This document shows, one piece after another, positions 44,601-54,575 of a stretch of DNA of 64,000 nucleotides. Below the pieces are notes generated by a model, which saw only the letters and a list, made by a program, of their open reading frames with translations, ran no database searches and was not told the DNA's origin. The stretch covers positions 18,465,485 to 18,529,484 of the forward strand of contig NC_088296.1 of NCBI RefSeq assembly GCF_032854445.1, given 5' to 3'. Position 1 is the stretch's first letter, and every line of letters begins with the position of its first letter. Made by a program: the position numbers and the translations under genes. Source of the stretch: Liolophura sinensis (taxonomy: Eukaryota > Mollusca > Polyplacophora > Chitonida > Chitonidae).

Positions 44601-46887
44601 GGGACTTCTACTATCTGTCGAGTTTGAGAAAGCCTTCGCTTCTATCTCATGGAAATTCATGGAAGAAGTGCTTATGAAATTCAGTTTTGGAAATGATATG
44701 AGAATCATGGATTAAACTGTTTCATGGCAAAATGTAAGTTTTTATCAAACTGATTTGGAAAGACTGTCCACTTTAGGTGGCAAACATATTCCGCAAATAA
44801 CAATATGAATAGGCAACCCTTTCTGGGTAGATACACTAAAGGCATGGGAAGCGTTTACACAAAAATGGATAATAAATGCATCAGAAATATACTTAAACAC
44901 TTATGGTACAACCCCTGCTTTCGGAAGCCGAGTTTTTTCATTTCCCAGTGGTACGCAAATAATATAAGGTTTTTGAGGAACCTAGCCAAACCGGACGGAC
45001 ATTTGTTGACATTTACCGAATTTAAGCAAAAAATCAATGGTACATTCCTGGATTATAATTGGCTACTTAAAAGTGTTCAAACCTAATGGATTAAACTCAT
45101 AAACAATGAAAAAAAAAAAGACACCTGCTGCCCTTCTTTCCCCAATGTTCTCAGATTACAAAGATTTTCTATACTCAATATACGAAGCTGAGAGATTTTC
45201 GGTATAAAATTCTACACAGGATAACATCAACAAATCTTATCTCCATAAAATAGGAGAGAGAATGGACGACATAAGTGATTACGGCACAATAGAGCACACA
45301 TTCATTGAATGTCCCGAATCACAAAAGCTTTGGAACGAGAATGAAAAGTGGTTGTCACAAATATGCAATGTTAATATAAAAATGATCATAAAAGTGAAGT
45401 TTTGAATGTGCGTGGTATGTGCTTGTGTATAACAAAGAACGAAATCAAACATGGAATCTGATTGGTGGAAAAGAAGAAAGAAAAAAAAGGATATAGTACT
45501 GAAAATGTCGTGTATTTTTGTTCGGTAACCTTTTTAATTATACGCGTTAAACTGTATAATTCATTGTCGTACATTTTTGATCATGGTTTTTGGCTTTATT
45601 CTATTGGATTCCTGCCACATAAGTTTAATGATTCAGCCAACTGTTTATATATTTGATTGGTGTTTCCAAGAATATCTCACCTATACGATGGGGGCCAGCA
45701 TTGTTGTGGGAAGAAACCGGGCTTCTTGGAACTCGGCTAGCAAATAAATAAACAAAATTATCAAGTTGTTCGTATGGATTATTTTTCCTGAACAAAAACA
45801 GCGGAGACTTTTTGGAAAATTTTTCTGGAAAAGTGCCAACCAAGTATTCATCTGGACGTGTAATTATCAATGTAAATTGGGATAAATATTACCAATGTTT
45901 CTCTGTTTTTCAGCCACCAGTAATGCTGTGACCTTTATGGTTGTTACCCGGGTCTGTTTACAGCTGATTCCCGCTAGGTTCACCGCAACGTATATCGGAG
46001 TTACTGCAGCCATCATTTGTTTCGGAAAAATCTTTCTCGCTTTTTTGTTCTCGCTCTTTTTTCCAAATGACCTCCAAGGATTTTTCGTGTGTTTTGCGAT
46101 TATCACCGTTGTTGTGTTGAGTTCTTGTTACATTCTCCTCTACCCGGAAGCAGTTGTCAACAACGAAAAGAGATGTACCGTGCATGGTTTAGATACAAAA
46201 GAAAATGACCGCGACCAGAACATGGCGCAGGACGAAATGTCCAGAATCAAAAGCATGTTTACGTCTGGATTTTTCCACATGATGTTTTGGTCGTCCGCTG
46301 TGTTTTCGTCGGCGGGATACACTGTCCTCAACAATATCACCACCGTCATAGACTCTCTGGAAATGAAGGACCCTTTTCAGATAGTCACCGTTATTTCGTT
46401 ATGCATCATGGCCACCAGGGTTATCTACGGCTTGCTCTTTGATAGGATGGTATCCATGTATTGGGGTTTCTGGTTGTTGTTGTCCACCTACATCACGTTC
46501 GCTGCTGGGCTTATACTCGCCTTATACGTCTTGAACAATAGAAGCATATATTTTGTGACCCTGCTGTTTGGGTTCAGCATAGGGCCAAGTTTTACCCTCC
46601 CCCACGGCTTGCTGGTAGCGCACTTCGGACAATCCATGTACAGCCTCATATCGTCTTGCTTGTATTTCACAGTGGCCGTTAGCGAGTTGTTGTTGCAATT
46701 GCTAACAGGTTACCTGTACGACGTGAAGACTGCTCAGCTAGGAAGAACCGATAACTCTTGTAACGGTACGGGTTGTTTCTATTGGTCGTTCGTGGCGTTG
46801 ATGGCGGTAACTGTTGTATGTGGTAGTGTTCAAATTATCCATTTTATCAAGACAATTTGTCAGGCGGGAAAAGATCTAGATGTTTAG
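35633..46887 (+). CDS. Major facilitator superfamily transporter, 3 exons
   Basis: Exons 35633-35771, 36717-36923 and 45914-46887, both introns phase 1, total 1320 nt (439 residues). Borders are AAG/GTGAGA, TTTTCAG/TC, TCT/GTAAGT and TTTTTCAG/CC; both junction codons stay in frame (V47 and S116). Residues about 8-30 form TM1, followed by KETFNFTQTQ, a motif typical of the TM1-TM2 loop of nodulin-like and monocarboxylate-type transporters. Exon 2 gives TM2-TM4. Exon 3 gives TM5-TM6, a charged central loop (NNEKR to DEMSR), and TM7-TM12 with MATRVIYGLLFDRM as the loop motif of the second half. The product is a plasma or organelle membrane carrier; its substrate cannot be read from sequence. Intron 2 is 8990 bp and full of mobile elements. 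Length fits the superfamily (400-500). Confidence 0.85.
36085..36360. mobile_element. MITE half copy in transporter intron 1
   Basis: Resembles the right half of the 32209-32796 MITE: TCCTTATTTAGAACA, GCCATTTTCAAATCCCCTTT, AATAATAAAGATCA and TTTTCATGCTCTTTC. The left arm is missing. Confidence 0.6.
37054..37544. mobile_element. 491-bp MITE bounded by TTAA, transporter intron 2
   Basis: TTAA at 37054 followed by AGGCAAAGACCCACTC, and at the right end TTTTCTTTGCCT followed by TTAA at 37541. The terminal inverted arms extend to CTGTCCAGGAAAAT/ATTTTCCTGGACAG about 70 bp in. No coding capacity. Same family style as 32209-32796, though internally different. Confidence 0.7.
38355..38500. repeat. 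Repeat D copy
   Basis: GCTATTTAAACATTTACACG and ACAATTAGAATAAAACTC match the 3118-3250 copy (GCTATTTATGCATTTACATG, ACAGTTAGAATAAAACCC). Confidence 0.5.
38830..38915 (+). mobile_element. SINE-A 3' fragment
   Basis: CCGGTTTCCCGTTTAGG then AAATATTCTTGAGTACCACG and a degenerate AAAT tail; internally deleted. Confidence 0.6.
38873..39084 (+). repeat. Left arm of 212-bp inverted repeat
   Basis: This 212-bp segment is matched in inverted orientation by 42148-42359, also 212 bp, with only about two mismatches seen. It consists of a SINE-A tail end, about 90 bp of other sequence (with AACCTGTTGACATTTTGC), and the tail side of a second SINE-A in opposite orientation. Confidence 0.9.
39005..39090 (-). 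mobile_element. SINE-A tail fragment
   Basis: ATTTATTTATTGATTCC, GGTGTTTTACCCCATACTC and TATACGACGGTGGCC. Part of the left arm of the inverted repeat. Confidence 0.7.
39190..39410 (-). mobile_element. SINE-A copy, diverged
   Basis: Inverted body with TTCACTTATATGGCGGCCGC, AACCCAGGACCATTTGTAGG and GAGGAAGCCAGCATC. Head and tail are degenerate. Confidence 0.7.
39423..39652 (-). mobile_element. SINE-A copy, lacking head
   Basis: (TTTA)n tail complement, TTTACGCCGTTCTCAAG, GAAACCCACGACCATCC and GGACTTGGACTCACAGC, ending at GACCGCAATGG just beyond the B-box region. Confidence 0.8.
39730..40390 (+). pseudogene. LINE ORF1 remnant, L1-like
   Basis: Broken frames read coiled-coil-like sequence (LSLKEQLN, KLENIVTGEKLLDHL), then in a shifted frame LEQHGRLQSIRVYG, NVKPCDISIAHRLGP and PRGVIGKFVSRK. 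The order R-x-x-x-I-R-x-x-G, D-I-x-x-A-H-R-L-G, and G-K-F-x-S-R-K is that of the RNA-binding domain of L1-type ORF1 proteins. Several stops and frameshifts make it a pseudogene. It could belong to the same element as the ORF2 remains at 42795, but 2.4 kb of other repeats lies between. Confidence 0.6.
40690..41025 (+). mobile_element. SINE-B copy with (CACT)n tail
   Basis: GGGCGGTAAATCCAGGGTC, AAAAGAGGAAGTTGTAATC, TATCAGTATAATGACTCGGG, TCATATGACTGAAAAGTTGC and a CACTCACTCA tail. The A-box part of the head is degenerate. Confidence 0.75.
41880..42110. repeat. (TG)n / TATGTATATT compound microsatellite
   Basis: Alternating TGTGTG and TATGTATATTTG motifs over about 230 bp. Overlapping frames on both strands are artefacts. 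Confidence 0.95.
42148..42359 (-). repeat. Right arm of 212-bp inverted repeat
   Basis: Inverted counterpart of 38873-39084. Includes a short SINE-A 3' end (GCCACCGTCGTATAAGCG) at 42150-42226 and the SINE-A-like border GGTGTTTTACG at 42348-42358. The sequences outside the two arms differ and no target duplication is visible. Confidence 0.9.
42795..45400 (+). pseudogene. LINE ORF2 remnant, Tx1/L1-like, in intron 2
   Basis: Frames in order: endonuclease start VSMNCQGLADPRKRKGVF; SIICLQNTH (the usual catalytic Asp or Glu is replaced); IIFGDWNLVIDPAKD (43200-43250); RYTWRRKNPKIQARLDFFL; HRSDHSAV near 43470. Then reverse transcriptase pieces: MKNDKTPEVDGFPVEFYK (44240-44300), QKGFMSGRCIAENV (44510-44550), GLLLSVEFEKAFASISW (44600-44650, catalytic Asp replaced by Glu). 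The YADD block is missing; sequence jumps near 44760-44830 to downstream parts, ending with GTIEHTFIECPESQKLW (45283-45335). Many stops and frameshifts. The layout is that of Tx1-clade L1 elements. Dead copy, same strand as the transporter. Confidence 0.75.
45650..45745 (-). mobile_element. SINE-A copy, internally deleted
   Basis: ATATTTGATTGGTGTTTCC, TATACGATGGGGGCCAGC and GAAGAAACCGGGC. It lies about 170 bp upstream of transporter exon 3. Confidence 0.7.
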
Positions 46888-47450
46888 ATTGTATTTTTGC
46901 TTTATTGTGTGTACCCAATGAACTCCAAGTATTCCTGTTGAAAAGTATCGCTTCAGCGAACCTCTCAGGCCTTTAAATTAAAGGATTTTCGTGCAATAAT
47001 GTACATGTGACATGGTTGCGGAGCCGCAAATAACATTTTGTGAAGTATTAAGAACAATATAATGCTACTGTAAAGCAGAACCTAGGGTCATATTTATCTG
47101 AAAAATGCATTGCAGTGCAACGTCTACCATGTATCAGTTTCTACATTCACGTCGCCCATAATGTCACGTCTGTATGATGAGCTGGTAACTGAAATTTTGA
47201 CGTCGATGAAAGCCTGCTTTGAGGCATTTAACGGGTGCCCAATGACGCTCATATCGGTTTAGAACAGGCATCGAAATCGGATGATGGGAAGTTTTTATTG
47301 GGGCAACATGCCCTTGGGTATTTGCCCTTCGGTTAACTTTAAAGATATGATAAATATGATTTCATTCCCTCACTTGGAAATGGAAATACCACGGAGTACG
47401 GGGACAAGGTAGTTAGCGCAAGATCAAGCTCTTCTCATGCTTGCTTCCTC
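46888..47450 (+). other. 3' flank of transporter
   Basis: Probable 3' UTR and beyond. No canonical AATAAA stands out in the first 200 bp. A palindromic CCTTTAAATTAAAGG lies at about 46971. No other gene. Confidence 0.4.
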
Positions 47451-47454
47451 GCCG

Positions 47455-47605
47455 ATCCTACATTGGACGGTCTGTCAGTAACCTGTGAATGGTTGTGGGT
47501 TTCCCCCTGGCTCTGTCGGGTTTCCTCCCTCCATACTGCTGGCCGCCGTCGTATAAGTGAAATATTCTCAATATGGTACCAAACACATAAATAAATAAAT
47601 ATTAA
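47455..47605 (+). mobile_element. SINE-A copy, 5'-truncated
   Basis: GGACGGTCTGTCAGTAACC, GCCGCCGTCGTATAAGTG and an (AAAT)n tail. Confidence 0.8.
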
Positions 47606-47885
47606 TTAGTGCGTGACTTACAATTCCTTCACTTCTCTAAAAGTGAAGGACCAGCTACGAGTCATCCGGGGGACGAACTCTAGTTCATTGTTGATTCATC
47701 GGGCTGTTTGCTGTTTTTCACCATGCTGAAGAATTGATTTTTTCACTCCAAGGACGACCATCTCTTTTGTGGACAGAGGAAACCGGAGAGCCAGTGAAAA
47801 AAAGAGCCACGCCGGTCGCCTAACCAGCCAAAAGCTCTCTCCGAAGCCTCAGTTAAGAACATGCAGTCCATGAGCCAGACATGAT

Positions 47886-48086
47886 TTATTTATTTATTTA
47901 TTCATTTGATTGGTGTTTTACGCCGTACTCAAGAATATTTCACTTATACGACAGCGGCCAGCACTATGGTGGGAGGAAACCGGGGAGAGCCCGGGGAAAA
48001 CTCACGACCATCCGCAGGTTGCTGTCAGATCTTCCCACGTACGGCCGGAGAGGAAGCTAGCATTAGCTGGACTTGAACTCACAGCT
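47886..48086 (-). mobile_element. SINE-A short form with 12-bp target duplication
   Basis: GCCAGACATGAT occurs at 47874-47885 and again at 48087-48098. The 201-bp element between runs from the AAAT-tail complement to CTCACAGC, so in its own orientation it starts at GCTGTGAGTTCAAG without a tRNA head. This is the same start as the 32991 and 52180 copies. Confidence 0.9.
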
Positions 48087-48098
48087 GCCAGACATGAT

Positions 48099-49084
48099 AT
48101 CGTACACCCTGAAGTGGCCAAAATTAATTGGTACTAACCAATAATCATTCATTCATTCCTCTAGAAGTACTACAAGGGGAGGAAAAGAAATAGACTCAAG
48201 GAGTTAATGAAAACGGAACATGTATAATGAAAAACTCTTCTTTTAACTAATGGTCGCCTTCTTTATCAAAAAGTGTTACGCTTGACAGATTTAACATCAA
48301 GGTTAAAACTTCAACAAATAATCATGTTTCAGAGTGAGTTGAATAAATTAAGTACTTTGTTTTTCGGGTGAGAAATCTTCTTCATCCAGACAGCTTGATA
48401 ATACAACGAACCAATGACTCCTAACTCCCAAGGTTCCGTAATTAAAGCCACCGTGCGATTAAGGCGTTTAATTAAGGAGCAAGATGGTGATTAAACAACC
48501 GGTGACAAATAAATAAGAATGTGAAAGTCCCTCTTAAAGAATCAAACTCTTGCAGTTTCCTTTGGTGTTTGGGGTCATGGAAAAATCCCTACTGTGTGCC
48601 ATTTGGAATTTACCATTTGGATATTTAGACCTGAACTGAACAGTTATTCAGAACAGAAACGCAACCACAATAGAGTGCCCTAAAATGTTACAAAACATAA
48701 GCTTTATGTTTTCTGTCGTTTTCTGGCTGCAAAGAAAACTGCTGATGCAGTCCTCGCCCCCTGTAGCTCGCCCTTCTCCCAACCCAGAGAGGGCTGAAAT
48801 GTCATCGAATTTGTCATTATGCTTGAGAAGATTAGCTTGAAGTAATTAAGGAAGTATTCCTAAAGGTACACACTCTGTTCCTGAGTTGATTAGGAATTGA
48901 TTGTTATTTTATGGCTATTGGAAAAATATGAGTTAGCACGTAGAACAATAAGTATGTTTATTTCAGGGGGCATAACTCGTACAAAGTCATCCATCTGCGA
49001 AGGCTGTCATATCATAACATGAACTAAACACATGTACCAACTTGTTTGTTTGTACCAACCAACCAAAAAAAAAAAAAACAAGGA
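48099..49084. other. Intergenic, no gene recognised
   Basis: AT-rich sequence with no supported features; a poly-A run lies near 49065. Confidence 0.5.
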
Positions 49085-49300
49085 GATTTGGCCACCCTGG
49101 GTCCATGGCCTAATATGTCCAGCCACCGTCGATCTTGCCTGCTATACAGGAATAAGGTCGCATGTTCGAATCCCGCTATCCCTGCCTGGATCGCGTCACT
49201 AAGTCAGAAGGTTTGTCATATACTTGGCGAAGGAAGATAGTTTATTCCGGGCACTCCGCTGTGTTATAAGTGAAAGTTATCTTGAGTGCATGGTTGAACT
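49085..49300 (+). mobile_element. Probable tRNA-derived SINE, single copy here
   Basis: GGTCGCATGTTCGAATCCCGC is a good B box, and the sequence ends like a SINE-A or B tail (GTTATAAGTGAAAGTTATCTT then GAGTGCATGGTTGAACTCAG). It differs from the other families in the body. A functional tRNA is unlikely because the 5' half does not form an acceptor or D stem. Confidence 0.4.
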
Positions 49301-49604
49301 CAGATCGAGAATTAAGCCCTGGTTATCTTAGCCTACAGTACAAGCCCCAGCTGTGAGCTGTGAGTACAGCGAGGATCGATAGTCTTGAGACACAATCGTG
49401 TTCAGGTGTCAGTCCCTATAACCTTGACATCTCTGCTATGACCAAAATGTCATTTAATTAGTTTGTGTAACAAACACTAGGTGTGTCACTTCAAAGGTTG
49501 TTGGTGTTGATGGTTCATTTTAATGTTGTTAACTTTAATGGATATTTTCGTTTTTCATTCATGATACCGCTTTTGATTAAGTAAAGCGCGTTCACATATT
49601 AAAG

Positions 49605-49750
49605 ACTCATTCACTGCCAATATTCTGCGAATAGTCATGGGTTTCCTCTTCGTTCTGTCCGGTTTCCTTTCACCATAATGCTGACCGCCGTCGTATAAGT
49701 GAAATATTCTAAAGTACGGCGTGAAACATCACTCAAATAAATAAATCAGT
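49605..49750 (+). mobile_element. SINE-A copy, 5'-truncated
   Basis: TTCTGCGAATAGTCATGGG, GACCGCCGTCGTATAAGTG and CTCAAATAAATAAAT tail. Confidence 0.8.
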
Positions 49751-51484
49751 CAGGACAAATTAGGTTACACATGTACAGTCACGGTTTAAACATACTCATA
49801 GACAATCTGGCTAAAAACGGATAAATTCCTCCATAAATTTTGGAAGACATCAGATAAAGTTTCCACTGTCATGTATATATTTCCTCCTTTATCGAATTTT
49901 TTCCCTCTGTGGATATGTTTTCTCCGTTGTATAGAGTAAAGCATTTTCTCGGGCTATAGCGCATGCGACCCCAGTTTTTTTCTACCTCTGTTTTCACATG
50001 GGTATCGATAGAAGTGTTTGTGCTGTGCACTCGTGCAACGTGTACTCAGGTATGTAAGTTAGTAGCTTTACATCATACAAGATATTTAACATTAAAAAAA
50101 ACTGACCAGCGTATGAAGCCTTTGCATAGTCCCGAGTTAAGCCCGCAAAGCTCGTTTTTTGTTCACTTCAGGATAAAAACCCATCCCACGTTTCCAGGCG
50201 TGTCGTTTTGGAATTGAACTCATAACCACTAAACTACGAAATAAAATTACCACACTCCTCAAGCCCCCATTACTATGGCCTTAATTCCCAACCAGAAATG
50301 CAGGACACAGAGTGTGAAGTTTATCTATCGTGCAGAGTATATCTCTAGCCTATAACAAACATTAACTCGTAGCTCCCATGCTCAGCTCCCTCACCTCCAA
50401 CATGCAATGATACATTGTGCTCATGTCCATTGACCTACATGTATAAACACATACAAAACTAACTCACAAAAATGTATCAAACCGAATCCAGCGAAATATT
50501 TCATTATTTATCTCATTTTATATGCACATCATATCTAATCCATCGATAAAATAGCTTTGAAAGGGGTTTTAGATCTGACCTGTTTACCTTCGCAGAAGGT
50601 ACTGTTTCGCATCACCATACATTTCTATTCTTTACATCATTTGTCTGGTTATATATCCCCAAATGCTATGCATTGCTGTGTTGTAATTATTTTCATATTC
50701 ACACACCTATATACAAGTCTAACTCACAAAAATTGATCCGTTTATAACGATATGGAAAATTAAAATTTATCAAACAGAAACTAGCGACACACTGACCCGA
50801 ATGGAGAATGTTTTTATCATTATATTCACTCTGCAGGAAACATTTCATGATTTGTCTCTATTTACAATATACATGCACATGTGTTTAACTGATGGATAAA
50901 ATGATACGATTTATAAATGATTCAAATGTAGCACATTTTTGCTTTAAATCGCTTTTACATGTAACATGCACAAACTTGTCTTTAGTATTCAGCGTTTAGG
51001 AAGATGCTGTTTCGTATTTCATTTGTCTGTTCTTAACGTCATATTTGTCTCGTCATACATCCGTAAATTCTATACAACGTGTTGTTGTAATTTTTTTGTC
51101 CTTTTTGTCAGTTTGGTTAAATTATGTCTTTGTTGGCTCTATTTCGTTTATGTATAGTACATTTGTTAGCTATTGTGTTGTGCATAGTATATTTTCAGGT
51201 CTGTAATCGAGTTGCCGTTGGTTATGAATCAATAAACAATTTTAAAGCGGTTAGTTAATTAGGCAGTTTGGTATATTAAATAACATATGAAACTTTAATC
51301 GTCTTCTTTTTTTAATGATTTCTTTGAACATTTTCATCAAGCTTCAATTTGTTGTCAAGAGACTTACTTGACGTCAGAATGAATGTTTTGGTATTCTCCA
51401 CGATTCCAGCTGTTTCACCTCCTGACACACAAATACTTTCGCCTGGGTATCAAATAGAGATAGAAGGAAAAACACTGAGTATTT
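49751..51484. other. Intergenic, no gene recognised
   Basis: AT-rich, with a short pair of diverged similar stretches around 50480-50560 and 50760-50900 (AAAATKTATCAAAC and CGAAATATTTCATTATTT/GAAACATTTCATGATTTG). This suggests an old local duplication. No coding evidence. Confidence 0.45.
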
Positions 51485-51682
51485 TATTAATTGATTGATT
51501 TATTTATTTGGTTGGTGTTTTACGCCGTACTCAAGAATATACCACTTATATGACGACGGCCAGCATTATGGTATAGGAGGAAACCGAGCAGCGCCCTGGG
51601 GAAACCCACGATCATCCACAGGTTGCGGCCCAACCTTCCCACGTACGACCGGAGAGTTAGCCAACATGAGCGGGACTGATTA
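51485..51682 (-). mobile_element. SINE-A copy, lacking head
   Basis: GATTTATTTATTTGGTTGG, TTTTACGCCGTACTCAAG, GAAACCCACGATCATCCAC, and ends AACATGAGCGGGACTGA in the B-box region. Confidence 0.8.
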
Positions 51683-51754
51683 ATTCAGTATTTATATGAC
51701 TGTCGTTTAATGACATACTTACAAGAATTTTTAACTTCCCCGATAGTTGTTCGT

Positions 51755-51890
51755 TTCACGGTTGATTGCCTGGATAAATCTAAGATCGCTCGGTTTCCTC
51801 TCACTATAATGCTGGCAGACGTCGAATAAGTGAAACATTTCTGAGTACTTTCTAGAACACCAATCAAATAAATAAATAAATACATTCAAA
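51755..51890 (+). mobile_element. SINE-A copy, 5'-truncated and diverged
   Basis: CTCGGTTTCCTCTCACTAT, GGCAGACGTCGAATAAGTG and an (AAAT)n tail. Confidence 0.75.
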
Positions 51891-52179
51891 ATTTTTGCAT
51901 GGCAAGCCATACTAACTAACTTTCCCATATTTGAGGTACAGTTACGCCCACAGCGATTGTGGAAGACAGCTTGCCCACAACCGTTTACCACGGCCATACG
52001 GGCGTGTATGTCACATCGTAGACGGCAATATATAGCAAAAGTTGGCATAAAAATTTTTGACTGTAAATCGTGTTTATCAGTACAATGACAAACATTAATG
52101 TAACTGAGTTATGATTCAAAACTCCGGCGAAAAAATAAAAATACCAAAATATATACATATGTAGACCTACTGACAAATG

Positions 52180-52380
52180 TGAGTTCAAGTCCGGCTCATG
52201 CTGGCTTCCTCTCCGGCCGTACGTGGGAAGGTCTGTCAACAACCCGCGGATGGTCGTGGGTTTCCCCTGGGCTCTGCCCGGTTTCCTCCCACCATAATGC
52301 TGGCCGCCGTCGTATAAGTGAAATATTCTTGAGTACGGCGTAAAACACCAATCAAATAAATAAATGAATAAATAAATAAA
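52180..52380 (+). mobile_element. SINE-A short form with 12-bp target duplication
   Basis: TACTGACAAATG occurs at 52168-52179 and again at 52381-52392. The element between is 201 bp, starts TGAGTTCAAGTCCGGCTCAT and ends in (AAAT)n. It is close to the apparent consensus, so it is probably one of the youngest copies in the window. Confidence 0.92.
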
Positions 52381-52474
52381 TACTGACAAATGCATGGGGG
52401 CTTCAACGATAATTGGGCTGTGCAGCGATCGCTTATTGTATATCTGGCCAGTCAGTCGCGATAGTGAGTGAATT

Positions 52475-52565
52475 TACAAATTGCCTGCCCAAGGCCGGAT
52501 TTGAAACCACGCCTTACGTGTCCTAACGATTAGAAGGTGTATGCACCTCTAACCATCACAGAGTA
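52475..52565 (-). mobile_element. SINE-E copy, tRNA-like head
   Basis: Inverted: GAATTTACAAATTGCCTGCC followed by GGATTTGAAACCACGCCTTA and CCTAACGATTAGAAGG. It matches the 1372-1480 copy when complemented. Confidence 0.5.
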
Positions 52566-52654
52566 GTATGCGGTACATGTGCATGTAGTGTCAACGAGCT
52601 TTCAGTCATCGTCATTTTTTATTTTGGAAAAACAAACAACCTTCACGTATTGAT

Positions 52655-52745
52655 TTATTTATTAATTTACTTGTACGTTTTTTTTTGTTCTTGTTTTTTT
52701 GTTTGTTTTTTTTTTTTTTGTGTTTTACGCCGTGCTCCGGAATAC
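52655..52745 (-). mobile_element. SINE-A tail fragment with T-rich expansion
   Basis: TTGATTTATTTATTAATTTA, a long T-rich run and GTGTTTTACGCCGTGCTCC. Only the 3' end remains. Confidence 0.65.
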
Positions 52746-53985
52746 ACGTCGCCTTTTGTCAGTGATACATACCCGTAACACCAGGTACAGGCCCCATATA
52801 CAGCCATACGTTGGACGCCATCATCATTTCAATCAAACCGATGCTACAATACATTTACTAATGTCTGTTAACACCATTAAAATCCTCGAGGCAGCTCGTT
52901 TTCGAGACTTCAATGCCTCCTGTAAGGACATAATTATTCAAACACAATCAAATGGCATACCTAGTATGTGTTGTTACGTATTACTGACAAGAAGTAATGA
53001 ATCGAGATAGCGAGCGTTGAATGACATTACAAATAATTCAACACGGACAGCTTTAGTGACAAGGAATAATCAGACAGAATCAGTTTATTTGGTTTTCTTT
53101 TTTTTTTTTTTTTTTGGATATTTTTCACATGAAGGTCTTACAGGGTACGCATGGCCACTTCCCAAACGGATGTAGTCAATCATTTTTTCCTAAAATTATT
53201 ATTTCAGACAGAATTTTTTTTTCAGAGGAAAATATTTCCATGACGGTGGAAATAATTTTCTCCGCGGTTGAAAATAATCCCACCCTAGTGAAAACAGTTT
53301 CCACCACGGTGAAAATACTTTCTATAGCACGCTGAAATCGTGGTGGGAATAGTTTTATTTAGAAAAGATATTTCCTATCTTGCTTTAGGTCGATCACTCT
53401 CACACTGACATGTCGCATTTGTGGGAGCAGATGAGCGATCGGATGAAAATGCATTGCTAATGGCGAGGTTCGAAGTTAAAGCTACCCAAACTTGTTGAAG
53501 AACTACCTTCAATACGAAGTTTAACTTTGTCAGCTGATTTGGGAAGATCCGGATAAACGCTCTTACCTGCAGCCCTAGTTTTGTGTATACTGTAGGTCTC
53601 GAAAATCCCTGTTCAAATGCACGTGGTAACAGATTCGACAAACAGATGAAAAACAGTTTCAAGTGATTTTTTTTTCACTAATAATCCACGGTAAATTTAA
53701 GAAAAAAAGATTTCTTTTTTCCATTTTTCGTTAACGCACAGTAACATTACCGTGAGGTGCAATAAAGCCGATTGAACAGTTTTATAGCATAGATCAGTTT
53801 TACACAGAGTGAATAAAAGGCAAGCATTATGTTATCAACCAAATGCTGTCAAGTCAAAATCATTCATTCATCCGTTCACTCAAACATGACATGCAAGACC
53901 AGTGCTGCTGTTCGAAAGATCCGGTATGGGGCATACTAACTAGGCTAATGCCTTCCTGTGTGAACGTCATTGAAAAGTGGTCTCA
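52746..53985. other. Intergenic, no gene recognised
   Basis: Around 53225-53330 a degenerate motif (ACGGTGGAAATAATTTTC, ACGGTGAAAATACTTTC) repeats roughly every 30 bp. Related wording occurs near 3550 and 49850. No coding evidence. Confidence 0.45.
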
Positions 53986-54086
53986 CAAATGATGACGTTT
54001 TGCTCATATGTCGTGGGAAAGATGGCAAAAATGTAGCCTGGACGAAAACTTTAGTTTGTTTGCATGTATTTCTTCTGTCGAAGAGG
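53986..54086 (+). other. Possible 5' untranslated exon of RNF180
   Basis: TGTCGAAGAG is followed by a strong donor GTAAGTAAAC at 54087, and the preceding 100 bp is not repetitive. It lies 6 kb upstream of the RNF180 start codon on the same strand. Purely a splice-site and context argument. Confidence 0.2.
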
Positions 54087-54439
54087 TAAGTAAACGACAT
54101 TATTGTAGATCATCGCTAGGGTCACAAAAGCTAAAATGCGCTGATATTGAAACAATTAAGGGCTTTAAAATTTGAGATAATGGGGACGTGGAGTTGATCG
54201 AACGACCGATGCAGCTGTGTCAGGAATGACTGACACTGACAGTGACACCACACCAACATTGATAATAACAATATTGTTAGCAATTTAATACGTGTGAATT
54301 ATCAGTCATAGCTGAAAATTTACGGACAGGTGAAACGCGTACTACAGTTCTGGTGGCGAGATAGTTGCTGTATTTCATTTTCTCACTCTGCTGAAATTGG
54401 CGGTGGATCTCAAAGTTGACATGAATTTTTTTTTTCCTG

Positions 54440-54575
54440 TTAGTATTAATTTGGTGACAGACATAGCCTTGAATATCTCTACCTTTGCTTACACTCCGTT
54501 AGAGCTTTTAATCCTTATATTTATCTGTCTGAGGTAGTGACAGAGTTCTGCTGCCTCACACCTCAGGCACTTATC
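54440..54575 (+). repeat. Inverted repeat arm, partner at 56090-56240
   Basis: AATATCTCTACCTTTGCTTA, then CCTTATATTTATCT and AGAGTTCTGCTGCCTCACAC are matched on the opposite strand at 56090-56240 (CAGCAGAACTCTGTTGC and TAAGCAAAGATAGAGATATT). Confidence 0.75.

Noticed and set aside
42795..45400. Endogenous virus
   Set aside because: The order endonuclease then reverse transcriptase, with no protease, integrase, envelope or LTR, fits a non-LTR retrotransposon.
49120..49190. tRNA gene
   Set aside because: A good B box (GTTCGAATCCC), but no A box at the right distance and no cloverleaf could be drawn by eye.
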